Assembly (NCBI GenBank): GCA_002682825.1 | Contig: NOKP01000015.1 | Coordinates: forward strand, 496,001-560,000 | Source of the DNA: Neonectria sp. B-13 | Taxonomy: Eukaryota > Ascomycota > Sordariomycetes > Hypocreales > Nectriaceae | Length of the DNA: 64,000 bases | Direction of reading: 5' to 3' | Shown here: in pieces, positions 23,763 through 37,956 of the stretch | Numbering within the stretch: the stretch's first letter is position 1 | Layout of the letters: every line of letters begins with the position of its first letter | Translations under genes and position numbers: made by a program | Notes under the pieces: model-generated | The model's database searches: none | Told to the model about the DNA's origin: nothing | The model's input: the letters and a program-made list of their open reading frames with translations, nothing else

Positions 23763-26151
23763 GGGCCTCGTTTGGGGTCTGCGGCTTAGTAGAGGTCAGC
23801 CATTCTCCCTCTCGCATTCAGCGCGCGGCTACTCAACGCTGGCGACAACAGACAACAAACCTTCTCACGAGCAGACCAGACTCGTATCGATCCCACAGTC
23901 GCTGCTTGTCTCGTCTCGCCTCGCCTCGTGGCGCAGATGCATGATGATCCTGACTCCTGACACGCGGCGGCTATCCAGAATCCAATCCGCTATTCGCACT
24001 ACCCCATTCCATACGGGCCATCGCGCCCGTGTATAGCATTACGAGTACTCGACAGAAGAGCTGCTTGCTTGAACCTACTACTACTTACGTCGCCCCCCCT
24101 CGATACGAGTACGCACGCAGGCAGGGTGTCTCCATCTCACCACGGTCCACCCTTTTGAACCATCAGATCAGGACGCAGAAACCCCCTGAGACATCGGCGC
24201 CAATAAATCACCACCCCAAGCCCACCAAACCCACCAAGCCCACGGCGGGTTACCGCTTCAAGCCGCTTCACTAGGAACGGGAGCGGTCTCCGACAGTGAC
24301 AATCACCAGAAAAGCCAAGTTTCTCCAGAGTCCATGAACCCGGCCCTCTCACCCTTTCCAGCCAACCATGCCACCCCACCCTTTCCTCCCCATCCCTCCC
24401 CCATGGTCTCAGCGTTCCAACTGGCGCGGCGGTTCTCCAGGGGACTCTCCACATTCTGCCAGGCTTCCAATGGCTCTGGAGCGCTCTGGATGGGCTCTCC
24501 ATGGCACCATCCCAGCCCACCCAACCCTCCCTATCCACCGCGACCGCCCCCAACCAACCCCTTGGAGAAGTCTGGGAAGGGAGAGTGAGGCAAAGACTCC
24601 AGAGAGCCAGAGAGCCAGAGGCTGCTTGCACCGGATATCATGCTCCTTGAAGCCAAGGGACTAGTCTCCAACCATGGGATGATCTATCGGGCTACCATCC
24701 CCGCACCCAACTGGAACGTCTTGTTCTTCAAAGCATGACTGGCCCATTATTACATAGTACCTAGACAACTGATGCTACCACCACCCGTGAAGCACCTCAT
24801 CGTTTTGAGCAATCCACCATCTCGCTCGCGTAAGACGACAAACCACCATCACAACGCCCTTCTCTCTTCCCGCCGTGTGGGCGCACACCCTCTGCTGATG
24901 ACCGGCCTAGAGCGAGGCTTTCTCGGCCCGTCCGAACCGCAGCCAAAATCCCCAACGGCAAAACTCGCAAAACTCTCGTGTCTCTTCAGATCTACACACC
25001 GAAAGACACCACACACACAAACAACCATGCCCTTCCCTTCGGACCCTTTATAAGCGGGGGTTTATGTTGGGGAAGGCGTAAAGGCAAGCCTCCTCGTGCC
25101 AAACATGTTAACCCTGTTGGGCCTGGCGAGGACGCCCCAGAATGCTAAAATCGGTGGGCTGGTCTCGTCTGTCACGCTCGTTCCGCTCCACTGGGACCCA
25201 GACCGTTCCTCCACCGTCGACGGGGGAGGTACCTACCTGGCTTGCGTAATGCCTCGTCACCGTGCAGGGAACTGAGAGAGCGCGGGCTTGGACTGGCGAT
25301 GGATCAAAGACAGTCTCTGTGGTACTACGTATTCGTACGAAGATATCCAGAGTTCGGCATCCTTCCGGCTGATCAAGCGGCTGTGGTTTCAGCCTCGCAA
25401 AGACATCGCCAATCGCTCGCGGCGCAGAGAGACGAAAACCCCTGTATGCAGCCATGACGGTTCGATCTTCAACATGGCATGTCCGCGACTCGTGTGCTCC
25501 TTTCGAGACCACGAACAGGCGCTGCCGCTAGGAATAAAAGAGCCCACCGGTTGCCAGTAAATTGACCCGGTCCAGTTTTCCATCTTTCCCACACTCGCAC
25601 GCTTGCACTGCCTCCCTGGAACCAGAGCGATCTGCATCGGTTTGACAGTCCCTGTTCCCCTCTCATCATAACGATCCGCACTTCGTGAAACAAGCTCTCG
25701 TGCGTGTCCACTGCCGAGTTGCACCGCTCGGTGCCCGATTCAGGTCATTGCGCGGCACACAAGCTTCCAGGGAGAGAGACAAGCTTTTCAATTAGCAGGT
25801 CCTACTTATGTATCCATAAACTAGGCGTATTGTTGCGCACAACCTCCGTCACCACCGTATCATTCTCCACTATAGTAGGTATCGGCATCTTTAGCACACG
25901 AAACACAGAGTAGAGGAAGGCCAATTTGCGCGTCAGCGTGGTGTTCGGTGTCACAATTGCATTGCCATCTTTGCTTTAAACGCCTCATATCGTTCATCTA
26001 AGACCACGGTGTGCCTTATGCGACCTCTTCATGTTGGTAACATGTGTTCATATCGCTAGAGACTTGCAGATAATCCTGTTTAGAACAAACTATCAACACA
26101 CGACATCCATTCACAATCCATCAACAAACAGTCCAGTCGCACAACTCTCCA

Positions 26152-27583
26152 TCAATAGCGGCAATGCCCACAGTAATCGCACTCCTGGTCACAGGCCGTG
26201 TAATCCTTAAGCTCATCACTGTCGGAAAAGTCGCTTAAAGTGTCATGGTACCCTTCGTCATCCACGTCATATCGGATTTCCGGACTGACCCATCTCGCAC
26301 TCGGACTGGAGACGGTTGATCCCGCCTCTCCCAGCCATTCCGCCCACTCCGCCCGGACGGACGCCGAAAGCGCATCACCCGCTCCAGGCCCCTGTCTTCG
26401 GATCTCGAGTGTATCTCCACGAGAGCAAAAGATTTCGAGTTTTCCATTGGTGGCCTTTCGCGCGCGGTCAACGATGAGGTGGAGCAGCGCAGCCAGACGC
26501 TTCAGCGTTGGCTGGTTGAGCTCCTCCCACTCTTCGACCTTGCCATCGACCCTCTTTACCTGAATGTCGTTGAAAACGCCTTTCTCGTGGTATGCCAGGA
26601 TGAATTGTTCAATCTGAGATACCCAGAGGCGGTGTAGTTGGCCTCCAAGCGTGTCGTAATTGCGAGCCCATACTGATCGTGTCTTGAGATCGAATACTGC
26701 GTCCTGTGGTACAAGCTGGCCCCCATCAACTACCGTGAGCTTGGGCTCCCCTGTACTGGGAATTGGGAGTGGCATAGTCACCCCCAGAGCCGAAAGATCC
26801 GGTAGGGCGTTGTCATCCCCAGTGGAGCTTGACACGGTCGGTCCCTTGCGCTGCCGAATGCCGGGAGGTTGAATGAACCCATCTCCCTCAAACCGGACCA
26901 TCATATCGAGGTCGCCGAGTCGGTATGTCAGGATCCGCTGATGCGACGCGGATCGTCTCGTTTCGCCGTCCCAAGTGGTATAGGCCTCGGGAAACGTGTG
27001 CCCGAAGCCTTTGACGTCTGGGATTAACTCCTTGGGCGACTTCTCCCTGCGAATAAAGTGGACGGTGTCGCCAATGACCTCAACGAGCATTCGGAATGAT
27101 CTGTCTTCCTCTGGGCCTCTAGAAAACCGCAAGAGGTTTCCAAGTGTGCTCCCGCAAGCAACGATGTTCACTGGTATCGGCTTGGGATTCATCTTCATGA
27201 TTGAGACGATCGCTGGCTCCAATGGATGGCCGGGGTATGATGCAGCATTGACGTCGCGATAGTAGTCACCAGCATCCCATTTCAGCTTTGGAGGCTGGGA
27301 AAGAGGCGTCCATCTCGGGGGTTTGCCTATCGACGTTAGAAGAGCTCAAGAGGTATACCGGAGACATACCTGGAACCATGATTTTGGGCGCCTTGTCCGT
27401 AATCCAGTTGTAGGATGCAATGAGTCTCGTGTCAGAGATACCAACACGGCCGGCTTGATAGGACTTGTCCAAGCTATCTCTAGCAATGGTCTCGACGAGG
27501 TCCCCGAGAGGGAGTTCTGGCGATGCCGTTACCACCGGCGACCGTGGGACGCGCCCGTAGGGTTGCGATCGTTTGAAGGACAT
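26152..27583 (-). CDS. conserved fungal protein of unknown function with C-terminal cysteine cluster
   Basis: Two exons, 27583-27370 and 27326-26152, give 462 residues; the intron restores KIMVPGKPPRWTPLSQPP. Conserved-looking blocks are LIASYNWI, ACGSTLGNLLRFSRG, VEVIGDTVHFIRRE, GFGHTFPEAYTTWDGET and DLDMMVRFEGDGF. Homologues in filamentous fungi are often labelled geranylgeranyl pyrophosphate synthetase in databases, but I see no DDxxD prenyl-synthase motif, so that name is not supported. The segment AVFDLKTRSVW has the D...ExK-like look of a nuclease or decapping fold only weakly. The C-terminus CDQECDYCGHCRY could bind a metal. Divergent from the helicase/AAA gene, 580 bases apart. Confidence 0.72.
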
Positions 27584-28163
27584 ATCTGCGCAGATTTCCA
27601 CGGAACAGCTTCAGGATGAGGGGGATGCCACGGATGAGATGTCAATTGCAGTACAAGTGAGGTCTACCGCATCTTTTATGCTTCATTGTCCAATCGCAAA
27701 GGCGTCAGTCAGCCTGATAAGAGCCTGGGAGGCCTACCACATGTATCGACTTCCATGCCACTGATGTTTATACACTTTCTGATACAAGTTGCCGTCACAT
27801 GCTGCTCATTCTGCAGTCTGCGCCAACACGTCGTCGAGCTTGAGTGGATTGGCCTGCTGGAGGCCGACCATCGCTATCGCAGCCTGATCGTGGAGCGAAT
27901 AGACGGCGACTGTTGGTTGCATCCAAGGCGTTTTTCGGCTGGGGCCCGCGTCGCTGAATTGAACGGGCCTCGAGAACGGCCTCTGCGGGCAATGCCGTGG
28001 CTTATATCGCAATTGCGCATCGGCCAACAGCTTCAATCAAGCTCGAGCTGTCGAAAAGGCGTGGCAGCTACAAAAGGGCGTGAAACGACTTCCCTTTACT
28101 TGCCTTCAGGACTATTCATCAATACCAAATCTCTTCCAACATATCCAGTACTTGCAGCCCATC
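27584..28163. promoter_or_regulatory. divergent intergenic region before helicase/AAA gene
   Basis: 580 bases between two divergent genes. Open frames crossing it lack motifs. The helicase reading frame stays open upstream of its ATG to about 28080 (a GTG), but the ATG at 28164 is the first in frame. Confidence 0.45.
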
Positions 28164-31100
28164 ATGACTCTCAACTCCCCATCTGCCTCTCGTGCCTCCA
28201 AGTTGACCTCACTGTTCTGGGCTTTCGTCAAAGGCCGGCAGGTCAACAACCCCAGCGATGCCAGGCAGTTCATCGACGCCTGCGGCGTTATCTGCAACCA
28301 GCAGACACCGATGAAATGCGTCGATGTCATCATCTCAAGCCAGAACGGACTCAAAGCTCTTGAGGTCGCCGTTCGTGTACAGTTGGATCCAGCCTTCATC
28401 AGCTCGACGGTCCTGCCCTTCCTCCGCCATCTTTCGGATCCTGGAGTCGAAACATTGAATAATGGTATGTTTCTACAGCAGCTTCTCATGGCTATTCTCG
28501 AGCCAAAGTCATTTTGGGCTGCGTTGCTAGATGCCTATCACAACGACAAGCTCAAAGACGTCGGCCTGGAATCGTTCGCGTGGCTTTGTCTTCAGATTGT
28601 GACGATCCAGGAGCTTAAATTGGATGAACATGCTCTCGATGTCAAGACTCTGATGAAGGACAAGTCTCTCATCAAGTCTCAGTCACATGGAGTTAGAAAA
28701 ATCGCCTACCGGATCGAAAAGCTTATCAAGATCTTCGCTCCGGTCACAGTCGCTGGCAATGCATCTAGCCCTGGAGGGAGACATGACAATGACTTTGAGA
28801 ACTTTCGGAACGTGTCGATCTATCCCACAACCGATGAGCTTCTATCCTCCGAGGAGCCATTCCTGGAACGTCTTGACGACGTCTTTGACAAGCCCATGGA
28901 AACACGCTCTCAGGTGTATCGCGACTGGCTATATCGGCTGCTGAGAGAAGACATGCTTTCTGAACTACGAGAAGACCTCCAAATCGCCATGGGCCAGAAG
29001 CACGGAAAACGGAAGCCGATGGCTCTGGGCCAGCTAAGCCTTGTCGGCGTTGACTCTGGATTCAATCAGAGGGCATTCACCCTGGAGATGGCGTGCGGCA
29101 GTGGCCTTTTCTCACCCAAGATGCCATCCCCAGCCGCTAAGAAGAAGTACTTGGAGAAACCGAAGTCCTTTTCACAGCGCGATCGAATGGGTGCGCTTTG
29201 CTGTGGCTCGGACATTGTCGCCTTTGGGTCCCTTGCCGGGGATCCGATCATGGTATCGGGGATGCCGCCAGTGGTTCGGATCAAATTCAAGGACGCCGAT
29301 GGGGTCAAAAGGGCTCTGACAGCACTTCTGGGCCCTAAAAGAGGGGACTTGAAGTTCTATGTGGTCGACACGGCGATGTTTGCGTATGAACCGATCTTGC
29401 AACGCCTGAAGGACATGGGCGAGATCCCACTCGAGACCGAGATCATCAACCCAAAACAGCCCTCGAAGGAGTCTACGATCCCAAAACAACTTGATGTTTT
29501 TCTTCGAGACTGCATCACTGCCTTTGAAGAGGGAAGGGAAGTACAGCTTTCCGCCAGCATATGTCCGAAGAAAGACATCCAGCTTCGAGGCGCACAACTC
29601 GAGTCATTCATCAACGGCCTCCAGCAGGGTCTAGGGCTGATTCAAGGGCCTCCGGGTACAGGAAAATCCTTCATCGGGGCTCTCGTGGTTTTGGTGCTCC
29701 TCCACTATACCAGTTACCGAGTGCTGCTTCTGACCTACACAAACCATGCGACGGACCAGTTCCTGGAAGACTTGATGGATATCGGCGTCAAATCCGATTC
29801 CATGGTTCGTCTGGGGTCCAAATTCACGCCAGCAACCGAGCCAATCCTTCTCAAAAACTACTTCAAACGCGGTGAATTTCGATTGACCATCAGAGAGAAA
29901 TGCATTATCGGCGACCGGAAGAGGGAGGCCCTTGGGAATAATCAACAACTGCAGGACATCGGGGCCAAGCTTTCCAAGAACAAACTCAACCTCACCGACA
30001 TCCTTGAGTATCTGGAGTATGCCCAAGAAGATTCCTTCTTCTGGGAAGCGTTCCAGGTTCCCGGGTCGCGCGATGGGTTCCAGGTGCTCGGTGCTAACAA
30101 CAAGATCCTCCGACCCGAGGATGTGCTCATGCAATGGCTTCGCGGTCTTCCCCCAAACCGCCTTGGTGGCTTCGTTCCACCCCCGGGCCCTGCAGATGCT
30201 TATATCTGGCACATCCCAATGACAGTTAGGGCAGAGCTCTTTACCAAGTGGTCGCAGCAGGTTCGGGAGGAGCAAGTCGAGGAATTTGCTAGACTGAGTG
30301 AGCGCGCGAACGAGCTCCAGGTTGAGATAAGCAGCATCTTTTCCGAGCAAAGCCGTCGAATTCTCAAAAGCAAGAGGATCATTGCGTGTACTACGACAGC
30401 GGCAGCGATGTATCAATCCATCATCAACACCGCCAATTGTGAGGTTGTCCTGGTGGAAGAGGCAGGAGAAGTGGTAGAAGCTCACATCATCGCGGCTTTG
30501 AGCCCTTCTGTCAAGCAGCTCCTTCTTATTGGAGACCACAAACAGCTTCGGCCAAAGGTCAACAACTACAATCTTACCAAGGAGAAAGGGAATGGCTATG
30601 ACCTCAATGTCTCTCTGTTTGAGAGGCTAGTCTTGCAAGGTCATCACTTTACCACTCTTCAAGAGCAACATCGCAGTCACCCCGAAATATCCTGCTACGC
30701 GCGCATGCTGGCGTATGAAGAGCTTAAGGATGCTCCGAAAACACACGGTCGGGAGATGATCAGAGGTCTCACGAACCGCGTCACCTTCGTGAACCACGAG
30801 CATCATGAAGAAGAGATGACTGGAGTCGGCGAACGGTGGGATGCAAGTACCAAAGCCAGCAAGCGGAACCAACATGAGGCACAGATGGTGTTGAAACTTG
30901 TCAGATACCTAGGGCAACAAGGTTACAAGTCTGAAAACATAGTCGTGTTGACACCTTACCTTGGTCAGCTGTTTTTACTCAAAGAGACGCTTCATGAGGA
31001 GAACGACCCATACCTCAACGATATGGACTCCCATGATCTTATTCGTGCGGGTTTAATTACCGAAGCAGCAACTAAAGTCAACAAGAAGGCTCTACATCTG

Positions 31101-34100
31101 TCCACTATTGGTGAGCTTGCTTGAATGAAGATTGCCCGGAAGTTGAAGCTAATTAGTGTAGATAACTACCAAGGAGAGGAATGCGACATTGTCATTGTTT
31201 CGCTGGCACGGAGCAATGCATCTGGTGACATTGGCTTCCTGTACGCCCGGGAGCGATTGGTCGTTCTCATGTCGAGAGCCAAAAATGGCATGGTTCTATT
31301 TGGCAACATGAGTACTTTCATGAAGAGCAAGAAAGGAGGCGCGATGTGGACGCAGCACTTCGACGCCTTGAAGGAGAGAGGTTGCCTATTTGATGGTGTT
31401 CCAGTTCGCTGCGAGAGACATCCAGACAAAGCAATGCTGTTGGCAAAACCCGAGGACTTCGACCAGTATTGTCCGGATGGAGGATGCGCAGAACCCTGGT
31501 ACGTGCTTGAACCTGCATTACCTGCACTTGGCTAACTCATTCATACAGTGGCGTGCCGTTAAGCTGCGGTCAACACTCTTGCAGCCGCCATTGTCACCGC
31601 CTTGCAGACCACTCGAAAACTGTCTGCGAAGAGCTCTTGGGCAAGACTTGTCAGCGTGGGCACACAAGCAATGTTATGTGTGGAAACACCGCCGCTCCCT
31701 GCCACCGCTGTGTGAAGGAGGATGAAGAGACCCGCCGCAGAGTGCGGCGAGACCTTGAGCTCGAGAAAAAGAGGTGTGAGACGCAGGATAAGTATCGCCA
31801 AGAACTCCAAGGGCTTGAAGACGAGATTGATCGCCAACAACGGGCGATGAAATACGAGGACGAGAAAAAGGATCAGGCCAAAACGCTCCAGGCGAAGAAG
31901 GAGCATCTCAAGAATCTGCAGGAAACAAAAGCCAGGATCGACAAGGCCAAGGCAAAGCAACAAAACAACGCATCCGGCCAGAAGTCAGCATCTTCAAGCA
32001 ACACCGCCGGCACATCCTCAGGTCCTAAATCCTCCAACCCGCATTCCAGCAAAGCTCGAGACGAGTGGGAGTCTATGAAGAAGGTGGAAGGATCCTGCAA
32101 TGATGCTCTGGATACGCTGATGGGCATGGTTGGTCTCGAGTCTGTCAAGAATCGGTTTCTTTCAATCAAGAGCAGCGTGGATACGCGTATTCGCCAAGGT
32201 ATATCCCTGGAAGGCGAGAGGTTCAGCTGCTCTCTACTTGGGAATCCAGGAACGGGTAAGTTTTGTCCTAGAATGTGGCTGCAGATCTAACGGAGTACAG
32301 GGAAAACGACTGTCGCTCGCATCTGGGCCAAGTTCCTCACTACGGTGGGAGTCATCGCAGGAAACGCCTTCAAGGAGACGACAGGATCCAGTTTGGCCAG
32401 CAAGGGTGTCGCAGGTTGCGAGAAGCTGCTAGAAGAGATCAAAGATGCAGGTGGTGGCGTTCTATTCATCGACGAAGCATACCAACTATCCTCTGGAAAC
32501 AATCCAGGGGGGGCGGCCGTGCTGGACTTTATTCTTGCAGAGGTCGAGAACCTTCGAGGAAAGGTTATCTTCGTTCTTGCAGGGTATAGCAAGCAGATGG
32601 AGTCCTTCTTCGCCCACAATCCCGGATTTCCAAGCCGTTTCCCCATTGAGATGAAGTTCGATGACTACACAGACGACGAACTTCTCAGCATACTTCAACT
32701 CCGGATTGAACGCAAATACAGCGGGAGGATGAAGATCGAGGATGGGCCTCGTGGGCTCTATTTCCGCATCGCATCTCGCCGTGTTGGCTACAGCCGCGGA
32801 AAAGAAGGATTTGGCAATGCTCGCGCTGTCGAAAACTACGAGCAGACGATGCTGGAAAGACAGGCCAACCGGCTGAGGGTACAAAGGCGTACCGGTGCGG
32901 AACCAGACGATCTGCAGTTGACTCGAGAGGACATCATCGGGCCCGAGCCTTCGAGCTCTTTGAAGAAGAGCAAGGCGTACCAGGAGCTTAACAGCTTGAT
33001 CGGTCTAAAGGAGGTCAAAGAAAACGTCAAAGTCCTCCTCGACACGGTGAAGACAAACTACGAGAGGGAGTTAAGTGAAGAGTCTCTTGTCTCGTTTTCG
33101 CTGAACAGAGTTTTCTTGGGGTCTCCCGGAACAGGCAAAACGACAGTCGCCAAGCTTTTTGGTCGAGTCCTTGTTGATCTTGGCCTTCTGTCTAACGGGG
33201 AGGTGGTGGTCAAAAACCCGGCCGATTTTGTCGGTGCAGTCCTTGGACAATCCGAGTCCCAGACGAAGGGAATCTTGGCGGCCACTGTTGGCAAGGTCCT
33301 TGTTATCGATGAAGCCTATGGTCTTTGTGGCGGTGGATCAACCACTGCGAACTCCGACCCGTACAAGACGGCAGTCATCGACACAATTGTGGCCGAAGTC
33401 CAAAGCGTGCCAGGTGAAGATCGTTGCGTCCTGCTCCTTGGCTATACGGACCAGATGGAAACCATGTTCCAGAACGTCAACCCTGGCCTCAGCCGTCGTT
33501 TCCCTCTGAGCTCTGCATTCGTGTTCGAGGACTTCGACGACCAGGCTTTGGCTCAGATTCTGGACTTGAAGCTTGGAAAGTCGGGCTTCCGCGCTACAGA
33601 TGAAGCAAAACGAGTTGCTCTAGAAGTCCTCCGCCGAGCTCGGAGCCGTCCAAACTTTGGAAACGCAGGAGAAATCGATATCCTCCTTGGGAAAGCAAAA
33701 GAGAGCCACCAGAAGCGGTCCTCGGCAGGGCAAGTCAAGAGGCGAAGCACCTTGGAGGCGTGTGATTTCGATGCGGACTTTGATCGAGCGGAAAAGGGTA
33801 CGGACGTCCAGAAGCTGTTTGAAGGCGAGGTTGGGCGAGAAAAGCTTGTTGGCTTGCTGGAAGGGTACCAGAAGCGCGTCAAGAATGCCAAAATTCTCGA
33901 CATGGACCCGGAGATTCCCTTCAACTTCCTATTCCGCGGGCCGCCAGGAACCGGCAAAACGACAACGGCGAGGAAGATGGGAAAGGTATACTACGACATG
34001 GGATTCCTTGCTGGCACGGATGTCCACGAATGCTCAGCCACGGACCTCATTGGCTCTTACGTCGGCCAGACGGGGCCAAAGGTTCAGGCCCTTCTTGACA

Positions 34101-35116
34101 AAGCTTTGGGAAGGATACTCTTCATCGACGAGGCGTATCGGCTTTCAGAGGGACCATTTGCCAAAGAGGCCATAGATGAGATCGTCGACTGTGTAACAAA
34201 GCCCAAGTATCACAACAAGCTCATCATCATCTTGGCCGGCTATGAAAAGGACATTAACACCCTCATGTCAATTAATCCAGGAATGTCGAGTCGATTTCCC
34301 GAACCCGTCGAATTCACTCCGCTGAGGCCCAGGGATTGCATCGGATTACTGACAAGCCAACTCAAACAGAGAAAGAAGAAAGTCGAAGCCAAGAAGAAGA
34401 CCTTTGACATGTCATGTCTGGAATCTTCACACACGCCTTTCATTCAGGAGCTAGAGACGAAGTTCCGGGCCTTGTCGACTCAAAACGGATGGGCCAACGC
34501 GAGAGACGTCATTGGTCTAGCCAGGGACATGTTCAGCAGTCTTGACCTCTCATGCGAGCCAGTAGAGCTATCAGAAGACGTCGTAAACAAGGCAATCCAC
34601 CGCATGTTCAGTGAACGAAGGGGTAGAATGACAAACACGAATGAACCAACGAGGTATGATCTACCGATGAGGCTTGCCGATAACGTTTCCACTCCACCTA
34701 CGATTCAGACGAGTACATCGACAGATACCCAGCAGGCCAACGACAACGAGGACGAGCCTCCAGAGGACCCTAAAGACGATGGGCCAACAACCAATCGTCT
34801 TGTGGTCCGCGACGCCGGGGTAAGCGACGCAGTCTGGAATCAGCTCCAGGCGGACAAAGAGAAGGAGCAGCGCGAAGAGGCCGAGTATCGCGAACTGTTA
34901 AAGGCGCAAAAGACGGCCCGTGATGCCGATCGCGAGAGGATCGTGCGGGAGATTCTCGCCGAGGAGGAGCGACGGAAGCAAATGGAGGCCCAAAAGGCAA
35001 AATTGGCAAAGGCAGGTCGTTGCCCTGTCGGATTTGCTTGGACAAAACAGGATGGTGGCTATCGGTGCGCAGGAGGATCGCATTGGGTTCCAGACAGCGA
35101 GGTTGACAAGCTGTAG
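28164..35116 (+). CDS. SF1 RNA helicase + NF-X1 zinc finger + three CbxX/CfqX-type AAA domains
   Basis: Giant fusion protein of 2268 residues. Exons 28164-31110, 31162-31498, 31549-32255, 32301-35116; all phases agree and each intron restores a family motif (LSTI-DNYQGEE, NPGTG-KT). N-terminal 430 residues are helical with no family I recognise. A UPF1/ZNFX1-type superfamily 1 helicase follows: Walker A IQGPPGTGKS (about residue 495), LVEEAGE (motif II), GDHKQLRP, QHRSHPEI, TPYLGQ and SRAKNGMVLFG. An NF-X1-type finger (CGVPLSCGQHSCSRHCHRLA) spans about 1095-1145, then a long charged coiled coil (about 1150-1235). Three AAA ATPase modules carry Walker A/B pairs: NPGTGKTT/VLFIDEAYQL, SPGTGKTT/VLVIDEAYGL and GPPGTGKTTT/ILFIDEAYRL. 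The C-terminus has a small CPVGF...CAGGSHWV motif. Possible RNA-surveillance or genome-defence role by analogy with ZNFX1. Confidence 0.93.
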
Positions 35117-36863
<1,747 letters not shown>

Positions 36864-37956
36864 CAAACGGTCTTGAAGAGTGGAATCAGGGTGGTCTTGT
36901 GTTTCTTGTTGCAAACTTATGATCCTATCAGCAGCAAGTAGCTGGTTCTTCTGGATTACCTACTCCAGCTCGCCATACGAAAGGGACTTTCACTTACAGC
37001 TCGTATCTCTATTGAGTACCGTACCTGTGTAAGTGGATATGAAGAAATAAGCAAAGAGAAAATTCTCTCTTAGACCTGGTCTTGTCCAGTGAGACAGCTA
37101 TCAGCGAGACATACATGCACTAGCCTACCTAATTTATCACATGACCAACACATATTTACCTAATGATGCGTTGATCTGTGACGAGTCGACAAAGCTTACT
37201 CTGCACGAATTCGACACGACACGTGCAGTTCCGGCGGTCGGGGAAAAAGCAATATCGTCTGACATACCTTCAGCTGCAATATCAAATATCAGAAGTGGAG
37301 AGATGACGGTTGGTCCACGTGTGCATGGTTAAAGTGCGCACCAAAGTCCGAGTGCCGTGCTGCAATTCTTCGGCATGTCTATTTTCAACGCCCCACAACC
37401 ATCATTCCACAACTCAAACTCTGACAATTCCGGCTCGTGATTCCATATGACCGTGACAATTAGGCGGATCATCTCGGGCTACAAATGGTGGGGATATGCA
37501 ATGTCACGCAAATCAGGCACAAACTTACGTCCAATTTGGGACGTCGGTCGGGGCGTCGGGACGTCGGTGCTGCAACTAGTGACGGCTATGATCTACCTCG
37601 GGGCAATTACCCGCCTGCTTACTCCATACGCTGACATTAATTAGACTTCTATCAGAGCACGAACAGCCCGTCTTGGTCTTAATTGGTAGCTTCTGGGTTT
37701 GCCTTTGAGACCCTTGACCAAGTTGATTGGCAGGTCGCGGCCTGTCTTGGTGCTCAGACGCGGATAAACTTCAAATACGAGGTCATGAAGGAGGTTGTTC
37801 GAGCACATGTCTTAGAAGCGGGATGACTGGAATGGTTGGCAGCTGAGACAGAGACTGCCGAGTGTCAAGTATAAAAGCCCTCTACTCTTGACCTGTTCTG
37901 GCTGAGTGTCCGGTCTACACACCTCAAATCATCCTCATCCTCGTCCTCTGTTCAAA
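36864..37956. other. intergenic, promoter of the cysteine-rich secreted protein
   Basis: About 1.1 kb. No supported gene. Includes the direct repeat GGGACGTCGGT at about 37538 and 37558, and a TATA box before the next gene. Confidence 0.45.
37870..37877 (+). promoter_or_regulatory. TATA box
   Basis: TATAAAAG, 87 bases before the ATG at 37957 and followed by a pyrimidine-rich leader (CATCCTCATCCTCGTCCTC). A strong match to a canonical fungal core promoter. Confidence 0.65.

Larger units (their letters stand above)
22596..26151. other. 3.5-kb stretch with no supported gene
   Basis: Long open frames exist on both strands (for example 24137-24631 on the minus strand) but they arise from strand-biased C-rich sequence (CCCACC, CCAACC runs), lack motifs and overlap one another. 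The section contains a 3 x 15-base tandem repeat and a 20-base near-duplicate, listed separately. It may hold a long regulatory leader of the BAR gene, a non-coding RNA, or nothing. Confidence 0.4.

Noticed and set aside
24137..24631. 164-codon Trp/Gly-rich minus-strand frame
   Set aside because: Produced by C-rich plus-strand runs (CCA/CCC); no family, and codon use unlike genes in the window.
26152..27583. Prenyl (geranylgeranyl) pyrophosphate synthase
   Set aside because: Homologues carry this label, but no aspartate-rich DDxxD motif or prenyl-synthase fold signature is present.
28080..28163. N-terminal extension of the helicase/AAA protein by 28 residues
   Set aside because: The extension would start at a GTG, with no ATG; the ATG at 28164 immediately precedes the conserved N-terminal helices.
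29631..30539. 302-codon minus-strand frame inside the helicase gene
   Set aside because: Antisense shadow of the helicase core, which has complete SF1 motifs on the plus strand.
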